Shown here piece by piece: positions 7,076 to 14,177 of a DNA stretch of 44,398 bases; position 1 is the stretch's first letter; each line of letters opens with the position of its first letter. This stretch comes from a virus, in the IMG/VR virus record IMGVR_UViG_3300042731_005385, positions 1 to 44,398 of that record; one strand, written 5' to 3'. Below the pieces are notes generated by a model, which was given only the letters and a program-made list of their open reading frames with translations, was not told where the DNA came from and made no database searches. The position numbers and the translations under genes are program-made.

Positions 7076-7415
7076 ATGTGGAGGATGTTCCCACTTTCTC
7101 GCATCCGGCCTCGGCCCAGTCGAGCACGCCGAGGAGGAGCTCGCCCAGGTCCTCGCAGTGCGACGTCCGGACCACACGCCGCACACTCCGAACAGTGGCC
7201 GTCCAGACAGCCCGGCCGTCGACGACCCCAGGGCGGATCTCGAGCGTCCGGTAGCCAAGTACTCGGAGCAGCTCGAGGACGCTCGGACCCGCATGGTTGC
7301 TGGCTCGTCGCGCGATCGAAAGATGCGTTGAACCGTTCATCCGGCTGGAGCGATGAAGCTCGCCCAGCAGAGCAGGTCTGCCAACCGCGCCCGCTATTCG
7401 CTCTTCTTCGGCCAT
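7074..7415 (-). CDS. Hypothetical protein
   Basis: This 113-aa product is not recognised. It starts at an ATG with GGAGGT about 4 bases upstream and overlaps the end of the MazG-like gene by 22 bases. A second ATG at 7340 has no SD. The C-terminal half (WTATVRSVRRVVRTSHCEDLGELLLGVLDWAEAGCEKVG) is predicted helical, with two isolated cysteines that do not form a zinc motif. Its stop lies in operator copy C, which marks the end of this early gene group. Confidence 0.65.
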   Translation of the reverse strand: MAEEERIAGAVGRPALLGELHRSSRMNGSTHLSIARRASNHAGPSVLELLRVLGYRTLEIRPGVVDGRAVWTATVRSVRRVVRTSHCEDLGELLLGVLDWAEAGCEKVGTSST

Positions 7416-7792
7416 TGGACCTCCGGCACCGCAGCTCCGAGCTGCGTCGGCGAACGCGGCGTGGTCTGCCGCAGCTCCAACACGCGGACTCGAACATGCT
7501 CCGAGACCCCTTCATCATCCGGCGGACCGTACTGTCGCTGCGCGTTCTTGGTGAGCTTGTCGTGGCAGGCTTGCTCCAGGTCTGCCCAAGTATGCCCAGA
7601 CCGCCGCGCAGCATCGAAGACAAGCAACAAGCAATCAACGAGCTCCTCGAGCAAGTCCGGCGAGTCCTCGACCTCGATCGCCTCCTCGACCTCTCGACGA
7701 AGATGCCTCAGCGGTCCCTTGTGACTTCGTTCCTCGTCGCTTCCGAACGTCTGTTGAGACCATCCCGACAGCCGATACCAGATCGTCTTCAT
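7394..7792 (-). CDS. MazG/DUF550-like nucleotide pyrophosphohydrolase
   Basis: The 132-aa protein shows the pattern of the DUF550/MazG superfamily: W...TFG near the start, HLRREVEEAIE, a D..EELVDCLLLVFDAARRSG helix holding the metal-binding EExxD residues, then a Lys/Arg-rich segment (DKLTKNAQRQY). Such phage enzymes are thought to hydrolyse dNTPs or alarmone-type nucleotides, either cleaning the nucleotide pool or blunting the stringent response. The substrate cannot be told from sequence. It is coupled by an ATGA overlap to the VRR-NUC gene. Residues after 100 lie outside the conserved core. Confidence 0.7.
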   Translation of the reverse strand: MKTIWYRLSGWSQQTFGSDEERSHKGPLRHLRREVEEAIEVEDSPDLLEELVDCLLLVFDAARRSGHTWADLEQACHDKLTKNAQRQYGPPDDEGVSEHVRVRVLELRQTTPRSPTQLGAAVPEVQWPKKSE

Positions 7793-8292
7793 ACACCGTA
7801 CCCCAGCGCTTGGAGCGCTCGAAGTGCCTCGTCAGCACCCCAGTCTACCCGGACAAGCCAGCCCCGCTTGGCGAGCTTGGCGAGCCACTCGAGCTGGTCC
7901 TTCGTCGGTCTCGACCCCCTCACAGGGCGCTTGATCTCCAAGGCCAAGCCGACGCAGTCCGAGAAACCCCACTCGAGCAAGACGCGCTGCGGCGGAATGT
8001 CGAAGATCAGGAAGTCAGGGAACCCCTTACTTGCGCCCATCCGCGCCGCGGCCGCCCCACTGCGTCTACCTCGAGCCCCGCCCATGGGGGCGTGTAAGAA
8101 ACAGATCCCTGCTCGCCGCAGCGCCGCCGCAAGCCGTTCGTGCTCCGAGGCCTCGCTCGGCCCCGTCTTGGGCATCGGCTTCGGACGGCGCCCGAGCACA
8201 ACCCCTGTTGGCAGTGTCTGCTCCGGCCGACGCAGAGCCGGATCCGTCCGAAGTCGTCGATCGATGTATGTTTCATCTTGCGACATTTTCAC
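7789..8292 (-). CDS. VRR-NUC domain nuclease
   Basis: The 167-aa protein has the core of the VRR-NUC (PD-(D/E)XK) fold: KGFPDFLIF with the first Asp (about residues 89-97), LALEIKRP with the E-x-K catalytic pair (about 116-123), then the GSRPTKDQLEWLAKLAKRGWLVRV segment typical of the family. Phage members are proposed to cut Holliday junctions or branched DNA. AAGGAG lies 4 bases before GTG 8292 and 10 bases before an ATG at 8286, so either start is possible. It is the first gene on the far side of the putative origin, which fits a role in replication. Confidence 0.82.
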   Translation of the reverse strand: MKMSQDETYIDRRLRTDPALRRPEQTLPTGVVLGRRPKPMPKTGPSEASEHERLAAALRRAGICFLHAPMGGARGRRSGAAAARMGASKGFPDFLIFDIPPQRVLLEWGFSDCVGLALEIKRPVRGSRPTKDQLEWLAKLAKRGWLVRVDWGADEALRALQALGYGV

Positions 8293-8357
8293 TTAACTCC
8301 TTGAAACAACTCGACAAGTGCACAGTTGTGCACAGTTGCAGTTCGGTTATACCGACC

Positions 8358-8366
8358 TTATCCACT
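8358..8366 (+). promoter_or_regulatory. DnaA-box-like site
   Basis: TTATCCACT matches the strong DnaA box TTATCCACA at eight of nine positions. Its place inside the iteron cluster is what makes it credible; a single 8/9 match alone would be weak. Confidence 0.5.
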
Positions 8367-8415
8367 TGAAATCGTTGCCGAAAAACGGCGGTGCACAGTG
8401 TGCACCATCTCACTA

Positions 8416-8467
8416 CGCATGACGCACGCGCGCGTATATATACACGCGCGCGGCCGCGCGTCATGCG
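8416..8467. repeat. Large inverted repeat with CG/TA core
   Basis: Perfect 10-bp arms CGCATGACGC (8416-8425) and GCGTCATGCG (8458-8467) enclose a nearly self-complementary CG-alternating stretch around TATATATA. It could extrude as a cruciform, adopt Z-DNA, or melt at the TA core. It splits the iterons into two groups. Confidence 0.7.
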
Positions 8468-8595
8468 CGACTTAACTATGCACTTCCTACACACTATGCA
8501 CTTCCTCAATGATCCCGCCGGCTAAAATGGTGCACATTTAGGATCCGACTGTGCACACCTAACTTGCCAAAACTCTATGCACATCGTGCACTTCC

Positions 8596-10863
8596 TCAAT
8601 TGTGGCGGGGGTTTCCGCGTTTTTGACGCCGAATTGCGACAAACCACCGTTTTCCGCTCCTTGCTCTTGACGCTCGTTTAATACCTAACCGCCCAAGTCG
8701 CTCTCCAAATTTTCTCGAGCTGATCGCGCGGTGCCCATTTCGGTGGGCCCATAACTTATAGTTATCGTAGACCCGTCCGGCCGGGGTCGTTTCGTCGCCG
8801 GCTGTGTCGAGCTCGTCGTCGACGTACGCAGCCACTTGATCGGCCTGTCTGCGCCACCTCTCGAGCGTCTCGGCGCTCGACTCGGGTACGTCGTACCGAC
8901 CACGGGCGAGCAGCTCAGCGGCGCCGTCGAGTGCCCAACGGGCGACACCTGCCAGCTCCTCGCCGACTATCCGGCGCTCGAGGTCCTCGTCCTGTTCCTC
9001 TTCGGGAACGACATTCGGCCAGCTGATGGCAAGCCAGCGCCGCCAGAAGCCCCAGGAGAAGTCCCGAACACCGGGCAGCGTGTTGCATGCCCAGAGGTGA
9101 CCACAGATGGGGTGGAACTTGAAGGGAGCCTGGTAGAGCCGCCTGGCCATGAGTTCGGAACCGTCAATGAAGGCCTTGTAGGCCTCGCCGGCTACGATGT
9201 CTGACTCGGGGACCTCGGTCACCACGTTGATCAGCGCGTCCGCCAGCTCGGCCCTGTACACCATCTCTCCGAGCAGCTGAGGCGGGACCGCCGCCCGGGC
9301 CCCCTCCGGCACCAGGGCCGAGATCGCACCGAGGAAGGTCGACTTGCCGTTCGCTCCCTCACCGTGTAGCAACAGCGCCCGCTGGTAGCGCGTCGCCCGG
9401 CCGACGAGGCACGCGCCGACATACTGCCCGAGCAGTCGGATGCGTGCCTCGGCGTCCGGACAGCCTGCGAACGAGTCGGCTAGTAGGCGGTCGAACCGCG
9501 GGCACTGGGCGCCCGGATCGTAGTCGACGGGAAGCACGTGCAACAGCCGGTAGTCGGGGGAGTGGGGCACCAGCTCGATGCTTCCGGGCCCGACGACTGC
9601 GACTCCGTTGGCGAAGGCGACGCCAGGTGGCCGGCGATCGAACCACCCTTGCCGGTCCCGCATCGCCTCGACCAGCTGCAGGACACCGTTGCAGGTGGCG
9701 GACTTGACCCGCAGGTATCGGGGTTTCTTTTCGCCGACGAGTGCGCCGTCGAGGTCGGCGACTGCGACCTTGACCTCGGCCGGCCGGACGCCAGACCAGA
9801 TCGGGGCTGCGTAGCGCCACAGCGTCCCGCGGTCGAACACCAGCCCGGACTCGCCGTTCTCCAACTGGGCGAGCACGACGTCGGCGAGCTCGACCTCGCT
9901 ACCCAGTCGCAACCGGTCGCCGGAGTATGGGTCGGGGACGTTGCGAGCCGCCCGGCGCTCGGGCTGCGCCCGCTCGGCGAGGTCCGGATGGTCGTACTTG
10001 GCCGCCTTGCGGGCGATGGTTGCCAGCTCATCGGCCTCGAGCGGGGGGTCGCAGCGCTCATTGACTGCCTGGAGTGCAGCGAGGATCTCACCCTCGGCTA
10101 ACCCGGCGCGTCGCAAGCTCCCAGCTGTCGAGTAGAGCGTTGTGTTGCGCGTGTGGTTTGGGATCGTGTCGGGCAACCTTTGCTTCGGCGCTCGAGCGGA
10201 CCTGAACCCGGCGAACCGACCAGCTCGGCCAGCCTCGAGCAGCTGCTCGACATCGAGAGGCATCCCCTCGAGTTCCTCGAGCGGGTACTCTTGTCGTTCG
10301 CCGTCGCGGACCACACCTGGCAGCCGGTAGCAGCGGCCCCAGTCCTTGAGATCGTCCGGCTCGACGGCTTGTGCTGTCTGCTCCCGAATCCGGGCTCGGA
10401 GCGCCGCTCCAATCCGCTCGAACGCGGCCGGGTCGGTGACGGGCTCGGACAGCTCCCAGGCCAGCCGGTATCCACCGCGGGTGCGGTAGCGCCAGCACGG
10501 GCTCGGGTCGAGCTCGGCGAGCTCCTCGACCTGACCGACGTACCATTCGGCGACTGCCGCCTCCCCAGCCGCCTCGATCCCCTTGGGTGCGTCGACGTCG
10601 ACCAAGGCGCAGCCGAACCGGAGCGATAACCCCAGCTCATCGAGCGACTCGAGCGCTGCCTTGTTGACCCGTGGCGCGGTCGGCAGCGGTTCGCCAGCCA
10701 GACAGAGGACGTAGGGCACGACGTGCGCGTCGGTCTCGTTGTCCAACCGGAGCGCCTCGTCGAGCTCGAGCTGCGGGTTCTCGGTCAGCCCGGCGAGCGA
10801 GCTGGCGTCTCCGCCTTCCCAGCCCGTGACGTATCGGTCAGGCCACGCTTGGACGAGAGTCAT
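8596..10863 (-). CDS. Primase-helicase (AEP-like primase + PriCT + SF3/D5-like helicase)
   Basis: This 755-aa protein combines three parts. The N-terminus has CALVDVDAP (about residues 87-94), like the DxD motif of archaeo-eukaryotic primases, and later GGYRLAWEL and DWGRCYRLPG, although the usual histidine of the second motif is not obvious. A PriCT-like segment follows (RNTTLYSTAGSLRRAGLAEGEIL). The C-terminal half is a D5-like ATPase with Walker A GEGANGKST (about 501-509) and acidic VVTEVPES, ending with a winged-helix-like basic tail. It would prime and unwind DNA at the adjacent origin. The start at 10863 has a poor SD, and an operator half-site overlaps the upstream bases. Confidence 0.88.
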   Translation of the reverse strand: MTLVQAWPDRYVTGWEGGDASSLAGLTENPQLELDEALRLDNETDAHVVPYVLCLAGEPLPTAPRVNKAALESLDELGLSLRFGCALVDVDAPKGIEAAGEAAVAEWYVGQVEELAELDPSPCWRYRTRGGYRLAWELSEPVTDPAAFERIGAALRARIREQTAQAVEPDDLKDWGRCYRLPGVVRDGERQEYPLEELEGMPLDVEQLLEAGRAGRFAGFRSARAPKQRLPDTIPNHTRNTTLYSTAGSLRRAGLAEGEILAALQAVNERCDPPLEADELATIARKAAKYDHPDLAERAQPERRAARNVPDPYSGDRLRLGSEVELADVVLAQLENGESGLVFDRGTLWRYAAPIWSGVRPAEVKVAVADLDGALVGEKKPRYLRVKSATCNGVLQLVEAMRDRQGWFDRRPPGVAFANGVAVVGPGSIELVPHSPDYRLLHVLPVDYDPGAQCPRFDRLLADSFAGCPDAEARIRLLGQYVGACLVGRATRYQRALLLHGEGANGKSTFLGAISALVPEGARAAVPPQLLGEMVYRAELADALINVVTEVPESDIVAGEAYKAFIDGSELMARRLYQAPFKFHPICGHLWACNTLPGVRDFSWGFWRRWLAISWPNVVPEEEQDEDLERRIVGEELAGVARWALDGAAELLARGRYDVPESSAETLERWRRQADQVAAYVDDELDTAGDETTPAGRVYDNYKLWAHRNGHRAISSRKFGERLGRLGIKRASRARSGKRWFVAIRRQKRGNPRHN

Positions 10864-10866
10864 TAC

Positions 10867-10881
10867 TTATTCTCATACCTA
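10867..10881. promoter_or_regulatory. Operator half-site before the primase gene (weak)
   Basis: The gap at 10864-10921 contains TCTCATACCTAG, which keeps the TCATACCT half of the 24-bp palindromic element, a few bases upstream of the primase ATG. The other arm is not conserved. I could not place a convincing promoter in this 58-bp gap. Confidence 0.25.
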
Positions 10882-10921
10882 GTTGGCAAAAGCGACATAA
10901 TCTTTCCTCATGTCTATATAA

Positions 10922-11173
10922 CTATGTCGAATCACGGCCGCGGTAGGCTCGACTTGGCTCCTCGTCGACCCACACGTTGAGCTCCTCGAGTCGCAGTGCG
11001 GAATCGGGCACGAAGGCGCCGGTGAACTCGCCACAGACCGGGCACTCGGTGGCATGTTGGCGGTCAACGTGCGTCACGGCGCCCCAGACCGTTCCGCACG
11101 TCCCGCATACTCCGAGCCCGGCCATCCACACGCGGCGCGCGTCCTCGATGTCGATCACGTCTGCGCCGCTCAT
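10922..11173 (-). CDS. Small zinc-ribbon protein
   Basis: This 83-aa protein has two CxxC pairs, CGTC (with GVCGTCGTVW) and CPVC (TECPVCGEF), spaced about 20 residues apart as in a zinc ribbon. The pair is preceded by a short acidic helix and followed by a charged tail. It overlaps the previous gene by four bases (ATGA). Such small ribbons in early phage operons often bind nucleic acid or host RNA polymerase, but nothing here fixes a target. It is the last gene before the primase. Confidence 0.7.
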   Translation of the reverse strand: MSGADVIDIEDARRVWMAGLGVCGTCGTVWGAVTHVDRQHATECPVCGEFTGAFVPDSALRLEELNVWVDEEPSRAYRGRDST

Positions 11174-11526
11174 CGTCTACTCAGCTCGATCAGCTGGCGA
11201 AGGGTCTGCGGGTCGCACTTGGCCGCCTCGGCGATCGCCTCGAGCTCTTCCCGGCGCAGCCCGTCGAGCACGGCGTCGAGCTGCGCCGCCGCTTCGATGC
11301 TGTACGGATCGTAATCGGCCGACGACCAGGCGATCGCATCGTCGCGCCGCACGATCATGTCGAGACCCTGTTGCAGCGTGACTCCAAGCCAGCCAGGCTT
11401 GGATCGAATCAGAGCACAGGGCGGAGCGCAGTAGTCGGGATTTGGCACAGCCAGGATGACCTCTTGTGCATCCGGGACCATGACCAGCTCCTCTGGATCG
11501 ATCGTCTCGATTCGGACTCGCATCAT
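11170..11526 (-). CDS. Hypothetical protein
   Basis: I do not recognise this 118-aa product. It starts at the first of two adjacent ATGs, overlapping the XRE gene stop (ATGA). The N-terminal half looks like beta strands (MRVRIETIDPEELVMVPDAQEVILAVPNP). The C-terminal half is an amphipathic helix rich in Glu, Leu and Ala, ending LIELSRR. Two cysteines (YCAPPC) are close together but have no partners. It belongs to the first leftward operon and is probably expressed with the regulator. Confidence 0.65.
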   Translation of the reverse strand: MMRVRIETIDPEELVMVPDAQEVILAVPNPDYCAPPCALIRSKPGWLGVTLQQGLDMIVRRDDAIAWSSADYDPYSIEAAAQLDAVLDGLRREELEAIAEAAKCDPQTLRQLIELSRR

Positions 11527-11759
11527 GATGGAGTCTCGCAGCGCTCGACCGCGGCGCGGAACTTGTACCCGAGCGCGGCCGCGTCCCGGACCTCGTACAG
11601 GCGGACGAGCGACGTGAGATCGTCGATGCTGGGGTTGGCCCGACCCATCTCCCAGGCGGACACCAGGACCTGGCTCTTGCCGATCACCTGCGCCACCTCG
11701 GCTTGAGTCAGCCCGGCCCGGGTCCGGGCGTCGCGTAGCTTGTCGTTCCGTCGTCGCAT
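11523..11759 (-). CDS. XRE-family transcriptional regulator (Cro/CI-like)
   Basis: The 78-aa protein is essentially one helix-turn-helix domain: LRDARTRAGLTQAEVAQVIGKSQVLVSAWEMGRANPSIDDLTSLVRLYEV. It starts at an ATG five bases after a perfect AAGGAGGT, and a longer in-frame extension is unlikely. It is the first leftward gene and faces the rightward block across a 235-bp gap, the usual position of a switch regulator. A promoter with an imperfect inverted repeat lies just upstream, so self-repression is plausible. With no integrase present, it may control early timing rather than lysogeny. Confidence 0.88.
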   Translation of the reverse strand: MRRRNDKLRDARTRAGLTQAEVAQVIGKSQVLVSAWEMGRANPSIDDLTSLVRLYEVRDAAALGYKFRAAVERCETPS

Positions 11760-11779
11760 GGGACCTCCTTCTAGGGATG

Positions 11780-11808
11780 GTTGTAGCAGCTGATCAGGCC
11801 GACTGCAA
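11780..11808 (-). promoter_or_regulatory. Candidate promoter/operator of the XRE gene
   Basis: The minus strand reads TTGCAG (11808-11803), 17 bases, TACAAC (11785-11780), about 20 bases before the ATG. The whole element is an imperfect inverted repeat (GTTGTAGCAG facing CTGCAAC), so regulator binding would cover both hexamers. Confidence 0.4.
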
Positions 11809-11899
11809 CAAGCGATGTAGTATTCCATTTGGTTATCAAGCAACTTGTCTAATGATTTCGGTCACTTAGAAGCCATAGAAAAATAGTTAGTACAAGTCC

Positions 11900-11930
11900 T
11901 TGACAGCCGCGGCCGGCTCTGCGCTAGATG
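11900..11930 (+). promoter_or_regulatory. Weak candidate rightward promoter
   Basis: A perfect TTGACA at 11900-11905 is the only good -35 before the rightward block. The best -10, TAGATG at 11925-11930, has a 19-base spacer, longer than ideal. The AT-rich stretch just upstream (11875-11895) could help as an UP element. The rightward operon must start near here because every following gene is coupled or closely spaced. Confidence 0.35.
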
Positions 11931-11936
11931 GGTCTC

Positions 11937-11994
11937 GACGAGGACGACGAGGTCGACGAGGACGACGAGGACGACGAGGACGACGAGGACGACG
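11937..11994 (+). repeat. Tandem GAGGACGAC repeat before the first rightward gene
   Basis: Copies of the 9-bp unit GAGGACGAC, one slightly altered (GAGGTCGAC), run up to the ATG at 11995. Each unit carries GAGG, an SD core, so the leader offers several ribosome contacts. One frame also encodes an acidic stretch (EDD repeats) from an ATG at 11928, but it is out of frame with the downstream gene. Confidence 0.7.
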
Positions 11995-12237
11995 ATGGCT
12001 ACCTGGGAAGAGATCGAGGCGAAGTACCACCGCAAAGCAGCTGCTTTGCAGCGAGAACTCGCCGAGTGGCTCGCCGAGCAGCTGGCAGACGGTACTCCCG
12101 CCACCCCGCGTTTCGAGGCACACCGTGAATGTACGAGCTGCAAGTATCAACACGTAGACAGCTTGCAAGATCCTTGCGCAACGTGCCTTGAAGCGAGCGG
12201 TGAAGGCTTCAGCCATAGCAAATGGCAGGCCAAATGA
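11995..12237 (+). CDS. Small protein with two CxxC pairs
   Basis: The 80-aa product begins MATWEEIEAKYHRKAAALQRELAEWL, a charged helix. It then has CTSCKYQHVDSLQDPCATC, a double CxxC arrangement that probably binds zinc, and ends in FSHSKWQAK. It is the first gene of the rightward block. Its GAGG-containing leader is a tandem repeat. Its function is unknown. It is coupled to the next gene through an ATGA overlap. Confidence 0.7.
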   Translation: MATWEEIEAKYHRKAAALQRELAEWLAEQLADGTPATPRFEAHRECTSCKYQHVDSLQDPCATCLEASGEGFSHSKWQAK

Positions 12238-12449
12238 ACCGCACCTATCCCGAGGATGCACCGAACGCGACGGCGTGGGCGCCCGCTGGCGGACCTCGCG
12301 ACTGCGATTCGCCGCTCAAGTGTGGTCTGTGCACGCTCGAGGACTGTCTCCGATGCTCCCAGGCGCAAGAACACAATCCGCTTGCGGCGAGGCGTGCGGA
12401 TTTTGTGCCAGCCTTGGAAGGCGACGAGGAGGAAGAAGGCAATGAGTGA
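12234..12449 (+). CDS. Small cysteine-rich protein
   Basis: This 71-aa product starts MNRTYPEDAPNATAWAP at the ATG that overlaps the previous stop (ATGA). Another ATG 12 bases upstream is possible. It contains CDSPLKCGLCTLEDCLRC, five cysteines in 18 residues, which suggests a metal site or disulphide cluster. The tail is strongly acidic (GDEEEEGNE). No family is recognised. It runs 8 bases into the next gene. Confidence 0.6.
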   Translation: MNRTYPEDAPNATAWAPAGGPRDCDSPLKCGLCTLEDCLRCSQAQEHNPLAARRADFVPALEGDEEEEGNE

Positions 12450-12765
12450 ACGCAGCGCAAGCATGCTGTCGCGGGCACTCGGGCGTGAGGTGACTGTCGA
12501 AGAACTCAAGTCGCCCGTGCTCCAGAAGGTCGAGACAGCCTTGCTCGGCCACTGGCGAGCTGAGCTTGAGCGGACCGCCGCCATGATGCCGGGCGTCGAG
12601 CAGGCACGTGCTCTCGAGGTCCGAGATGCGGACGACGCTCCGACCTGGGAGTTCGCGTTGCTCATTCGCGGCGGCGAGGCAGGCTTCGTTGAGCAGCGGC
12701 TTAACTGTCCGCCGCCCATCCGGGTGACGATCGTCGAATGGCAGCCAATCGAGGTGCCCGAATGA
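12442..12765 (+). CDS. Hypothetical protein
   Basis: The 107-aa product starts at ATG 12442, behind a purine-rich GAGGAAGAAGG stretch, and overlaps the stop of the previous gene. The first half is helical (MLSRALGREVTVEELKSPVLQKVETALLGHW). The second half looks like beta strands (TWEFALLIRGGEAGFVEQRLNCPPPIRVTIVEWQPIEVPE). I do not recognise it. It ends in an ATGA overlap with the next gene. Confidence 0.6.
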   Translation: MSERSASMLSRALGREVTVEELKSPVLQKVETALLGHWRAELERTAAMMPGVEQARALEVRDADDAPTWEFALLIRGGEAGFVEQRLNCPPPIRVTIVEWQPIEVPE

Positions 12766-13034
12766 AGGCTCTATCTCTCTCCCAACGTGAGCTGCTCCGC
12801 AAGTTGCAGACGGCGCCCGGTGATCTCTGGCCGGTGACCGACCTGCCACACACACAGCTGGCCGCCCTCGAGCGGCGCGGGCTCGTCGAGATCCAAGAAC
12901 CCCTGTACCCGGGAGGTCCTCGGCTCGCCGCACTCACCGACCGCGGCGCGGCGTTCGATCTACCAGCACCCAAGCCGCCGAAGCGGCCGGTCAACAAGCG
13001 CGAACGCGCGCGGCGATTCATGCGGAGGAAGTGA
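12762..13034 (+). CDS. Hypothetical winged-helix-like protein
   Basis: The 90-aa product starts MKALSLSQRELLRKLQTAP at an ATG coupled to the previous stop. The pattern LSQRELLRKLQ..DLWPVTDLPHTQLAALERRGLVEIQ...LAALTDRGAAF resembles the helix-turn-helix plus wing seen in small MarR-like or ArsR-like phage proteins. It ends in a strongly basic tail (NKRERARRFMRRK) that could bind nucleic acid. The DNA-binding idea is inference from the pattern. Confidence 0.62.
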   Translation: MKALSLSQRELLRKLQTAPGDLWPVTDLPHTQLAALERRGLVEIQEPLYPGGPRLAALTDRGAAFDLPAPKPPKRPVNKRERARRFMRRK

Positions 13035-13035
13035 C

Positions 13036-13215
13036 ATGTGGGAGTACTACACGATCAGCCTGCCAATCGATGCAGGGTTGGAAGACGAGCTCAACGAGCT
13101 TGGCAAACAAGGCTGGGAACTCGTTATTGTCAACCAACTCCCAACTGGTGGTCTGTTTGAGAAACGACGAGTCTTCATCTTCAAGCGGCGGTCAACATCA
13201 GGAAACGCATCGTGA
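13036..13215 (+). CDS. DUF4177-like small protein
   Basis: This 59-aa gene starts at ATG 13036, two bases after the previous stop, and reads MWEYYTISLPIDAGLEDELNELGKQGWELVIVNQ, ending VFIFKRRSTSGNAS. The order WEY, a helix, LGKQGWELV, then FIFKR is the signature of the DUF4177 family, whose function is unknown. Its TGA overlaps the GTG of the next gene (GTGA), which supports real translation despite the small size. Confidence 0.75.
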   Translation: MWEYYTISLPIDAGLEDELNELGKQGWELVIVNQLPTGGLFEKRRVFIFKRRSTSGNAS

Positions 13216-13760
13216 AGCGCATCATCATCGAGAGCCCCTACGCGGGCGACGTCGAGGCCAACGAGGCCTACCTGAGGCGCTGTCTGCGCTTCGCTCTCCT
13301 TCAAGGTTGCGCCCCCTTCGCGAGCCACGGTCTCTACACGCTGCCCGGTGTGCTCGACGACCTCGACCCGGCCGAGCGGCGCATGGGTATCGAGGCGGGC
13401 TTCGCCTGGCGACCGGCGGCCGACGAGACGTGGTTCTTCCTCGACCTTGGGGTTTCCGACGGTATGCGGGAGGGGTTTGCGTCGAGCACACCGGGTATGG
13501 CCCGCCGAGTGACACAAGCCAGAGTGGTCTTCGTCTGGCTCGAGCGAGATCCTTTGGTCCTCCACAAGCCGAGCATGGCCGCTGGTATGTTCGATGGTCG
13601 AGGTGCTTGGGCACACACTGTCCGGGCAATCGAAGCGGGCGAAGACCCCGAGCGACCGTCGTGTGAGTCGTGTGCTTCGTACCCAACATCAATGTGGTGC
13701 ATTGATTGCATGTATCACGTTCCGAAAGGCGCAGAGGATCATTGGCGGTGCCGGGTATGA
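13212..13760 (+). CDS. DUF7768/DUF4406-like protein (deoxyribosyltransferase-like fold)
   Basis: The 182-aa product opens IIIESPYAGDVEANEAYLRRCLRFALLQGCAPFASHGLYT, followed by LDDLDPAERRMGIEAG, ETWFFLDLGVSDGMREGF and a C-terminal patch of four cysteines (PSCESCASYPTSMWCIDC). The first 130 residues match the nucleoside 2-deoxyribosyltransferase-like fold of phage DUF7768/DUF4406 proteins. These have the SPY and GM..E motifs, but their substrate is not established. The cysteine tail may bind zinc. It starts at a GTG coupled to the previous gene. Confidence 0.72.
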   Translation: MKRIIIESPYAGDVEANEAYLRRCLRFALLQGCAPFASHGLYTLPGVLDDLDPAERRMGIEAGFAWRPAADETWFFLDLGVSDGMREGFASSTPGMARRVTQARVVFVWLERDPLVLHKPSMAAGMFDGRGAWAHTVRAIEAGEDPERPSCESCASYPTSMWCIDCMYHVPKGAEDHWRCRV

Positions 13761-13813
13761 AACTCGACGAACCACGCCACGTTCACTCGGTCAAGGAGAT
13801 CGCCAATGGGTAG
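13757..13813 (+). CDS. 18-residue mini-ORF, relic copy of the nuclease gene start
   Basis: ATG 13757 overlaps the previous stop (ATGA), and the reading MKLDEPRHVHSV ends at TAG 13813, just inside the next gene. The first seven residues, MKLDEPR, equal those of the nuclease that starts at 14174, and the DNA there is nearly the same. This looks like the original nuclease start left behind when the 123-aa gene was inserted, with the junction now kept as a coupling peptide. A functional peptide is less likely. Confidence 0.45.
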   Translation: MKLDEPRHVHSVKEIANG

Positions 13814-14177
13814 CTGTGGCTGTATGGACTTTGCCCCCGACGCCGCCTTTCCCGGGCCCGACGACGCCGTCTACACGATCCGGATCTACCGTCCCTGCGA
13901 CTACTGCGAGACCCCGCTCGGCGTCGACATTCAGCGCGTAGACCCCGAAGGCCAGGAACTGTGGAGTACCGATGGTCTCCCCATGCTCGATTTCGAGACG
14001 CTGGATCTCGGCCTCAAGGCCGCGCTTATCAACGTTCTTGACATCGACAAGCTCAAGGAGCGGCTCAAGACCACCCTGGTTGACGAAGTCGAAGCTGATC
14101 TGCTCGACGTGATCCTCGACGACTTCATACGTGAAGAGTTCCACAAAGCTGTCGGCACTGTGAAGGTGACAAAGTGA
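13806..14177 (+). CDS. Hypothetical protein, possible insertion before the nuclease
   Basis: This 123-aa product starts MGSCGCMDFAPDAAFPGPDDAVYTIRIYRPCDYCETPLGVDIQ, with four N-terminal cysteines (CGC and CDYC) that could bind metal. The remainder is acidic and helical (ALINVLDIDKLKERLKTTLVDEVEADLLDVILDDF). It ends in a GTGA overlap with the nuclease. It is bracketed by two copies of the nuclease start sequence, so it may be a later insertion. I see no known family. Confidence 0.65.
   Translation: MGSCGCMDFAPDAAFPGPDDAVYTIRIYRPCDYCETPLGVDIQRVDPEGQELWSTDGLPMLDFETLDLGLKAALINVLDIDKLKERLKTTLVDEVEADLLDVILDDFIREEFHKAVGTVKVTK

Larger units (their letters stand above)
8293..8595. other. Putative replication origin with iterons
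   Basis: This 303-bp gap is clearly more AT-rich than its surroundings and has no plausible gene. It holds seven GTGCAC hexamers (8318, 8328, 8391, 8400, 8530, 8551, 8586) and three ATGCAC (8478, 8496, 8577). Two form an exact 10-bp tandem GTGCACAGTT, and three extend to TGCACTTCCT. A DnaA-box-like TTATCCACT sits at 8358-8366 and a large hairpin at 8416-8467. It lies directly after the primase-helicase gene. Together these are the hallmarks of an iteron origin. GTGCAC is rare elsewhere in the window. Confidence 0.68.

Noticed and set aside
8273-8509. Leftward 78-residue reading frame through the origin region
   Set aside because: It crosses the iterons and hairpin, has no SD, and its cysteine-arginine-rich sequence reflects the repeats rather than a protein.
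11928-12128. Acidic EDD-rich ORF from ATG 11928
   Set aside because: It comes from the GAGGACGAC repeat and then reads the next gene in the wrong frame; the ATG at 11995 gives a sensible zinc-binding protein.
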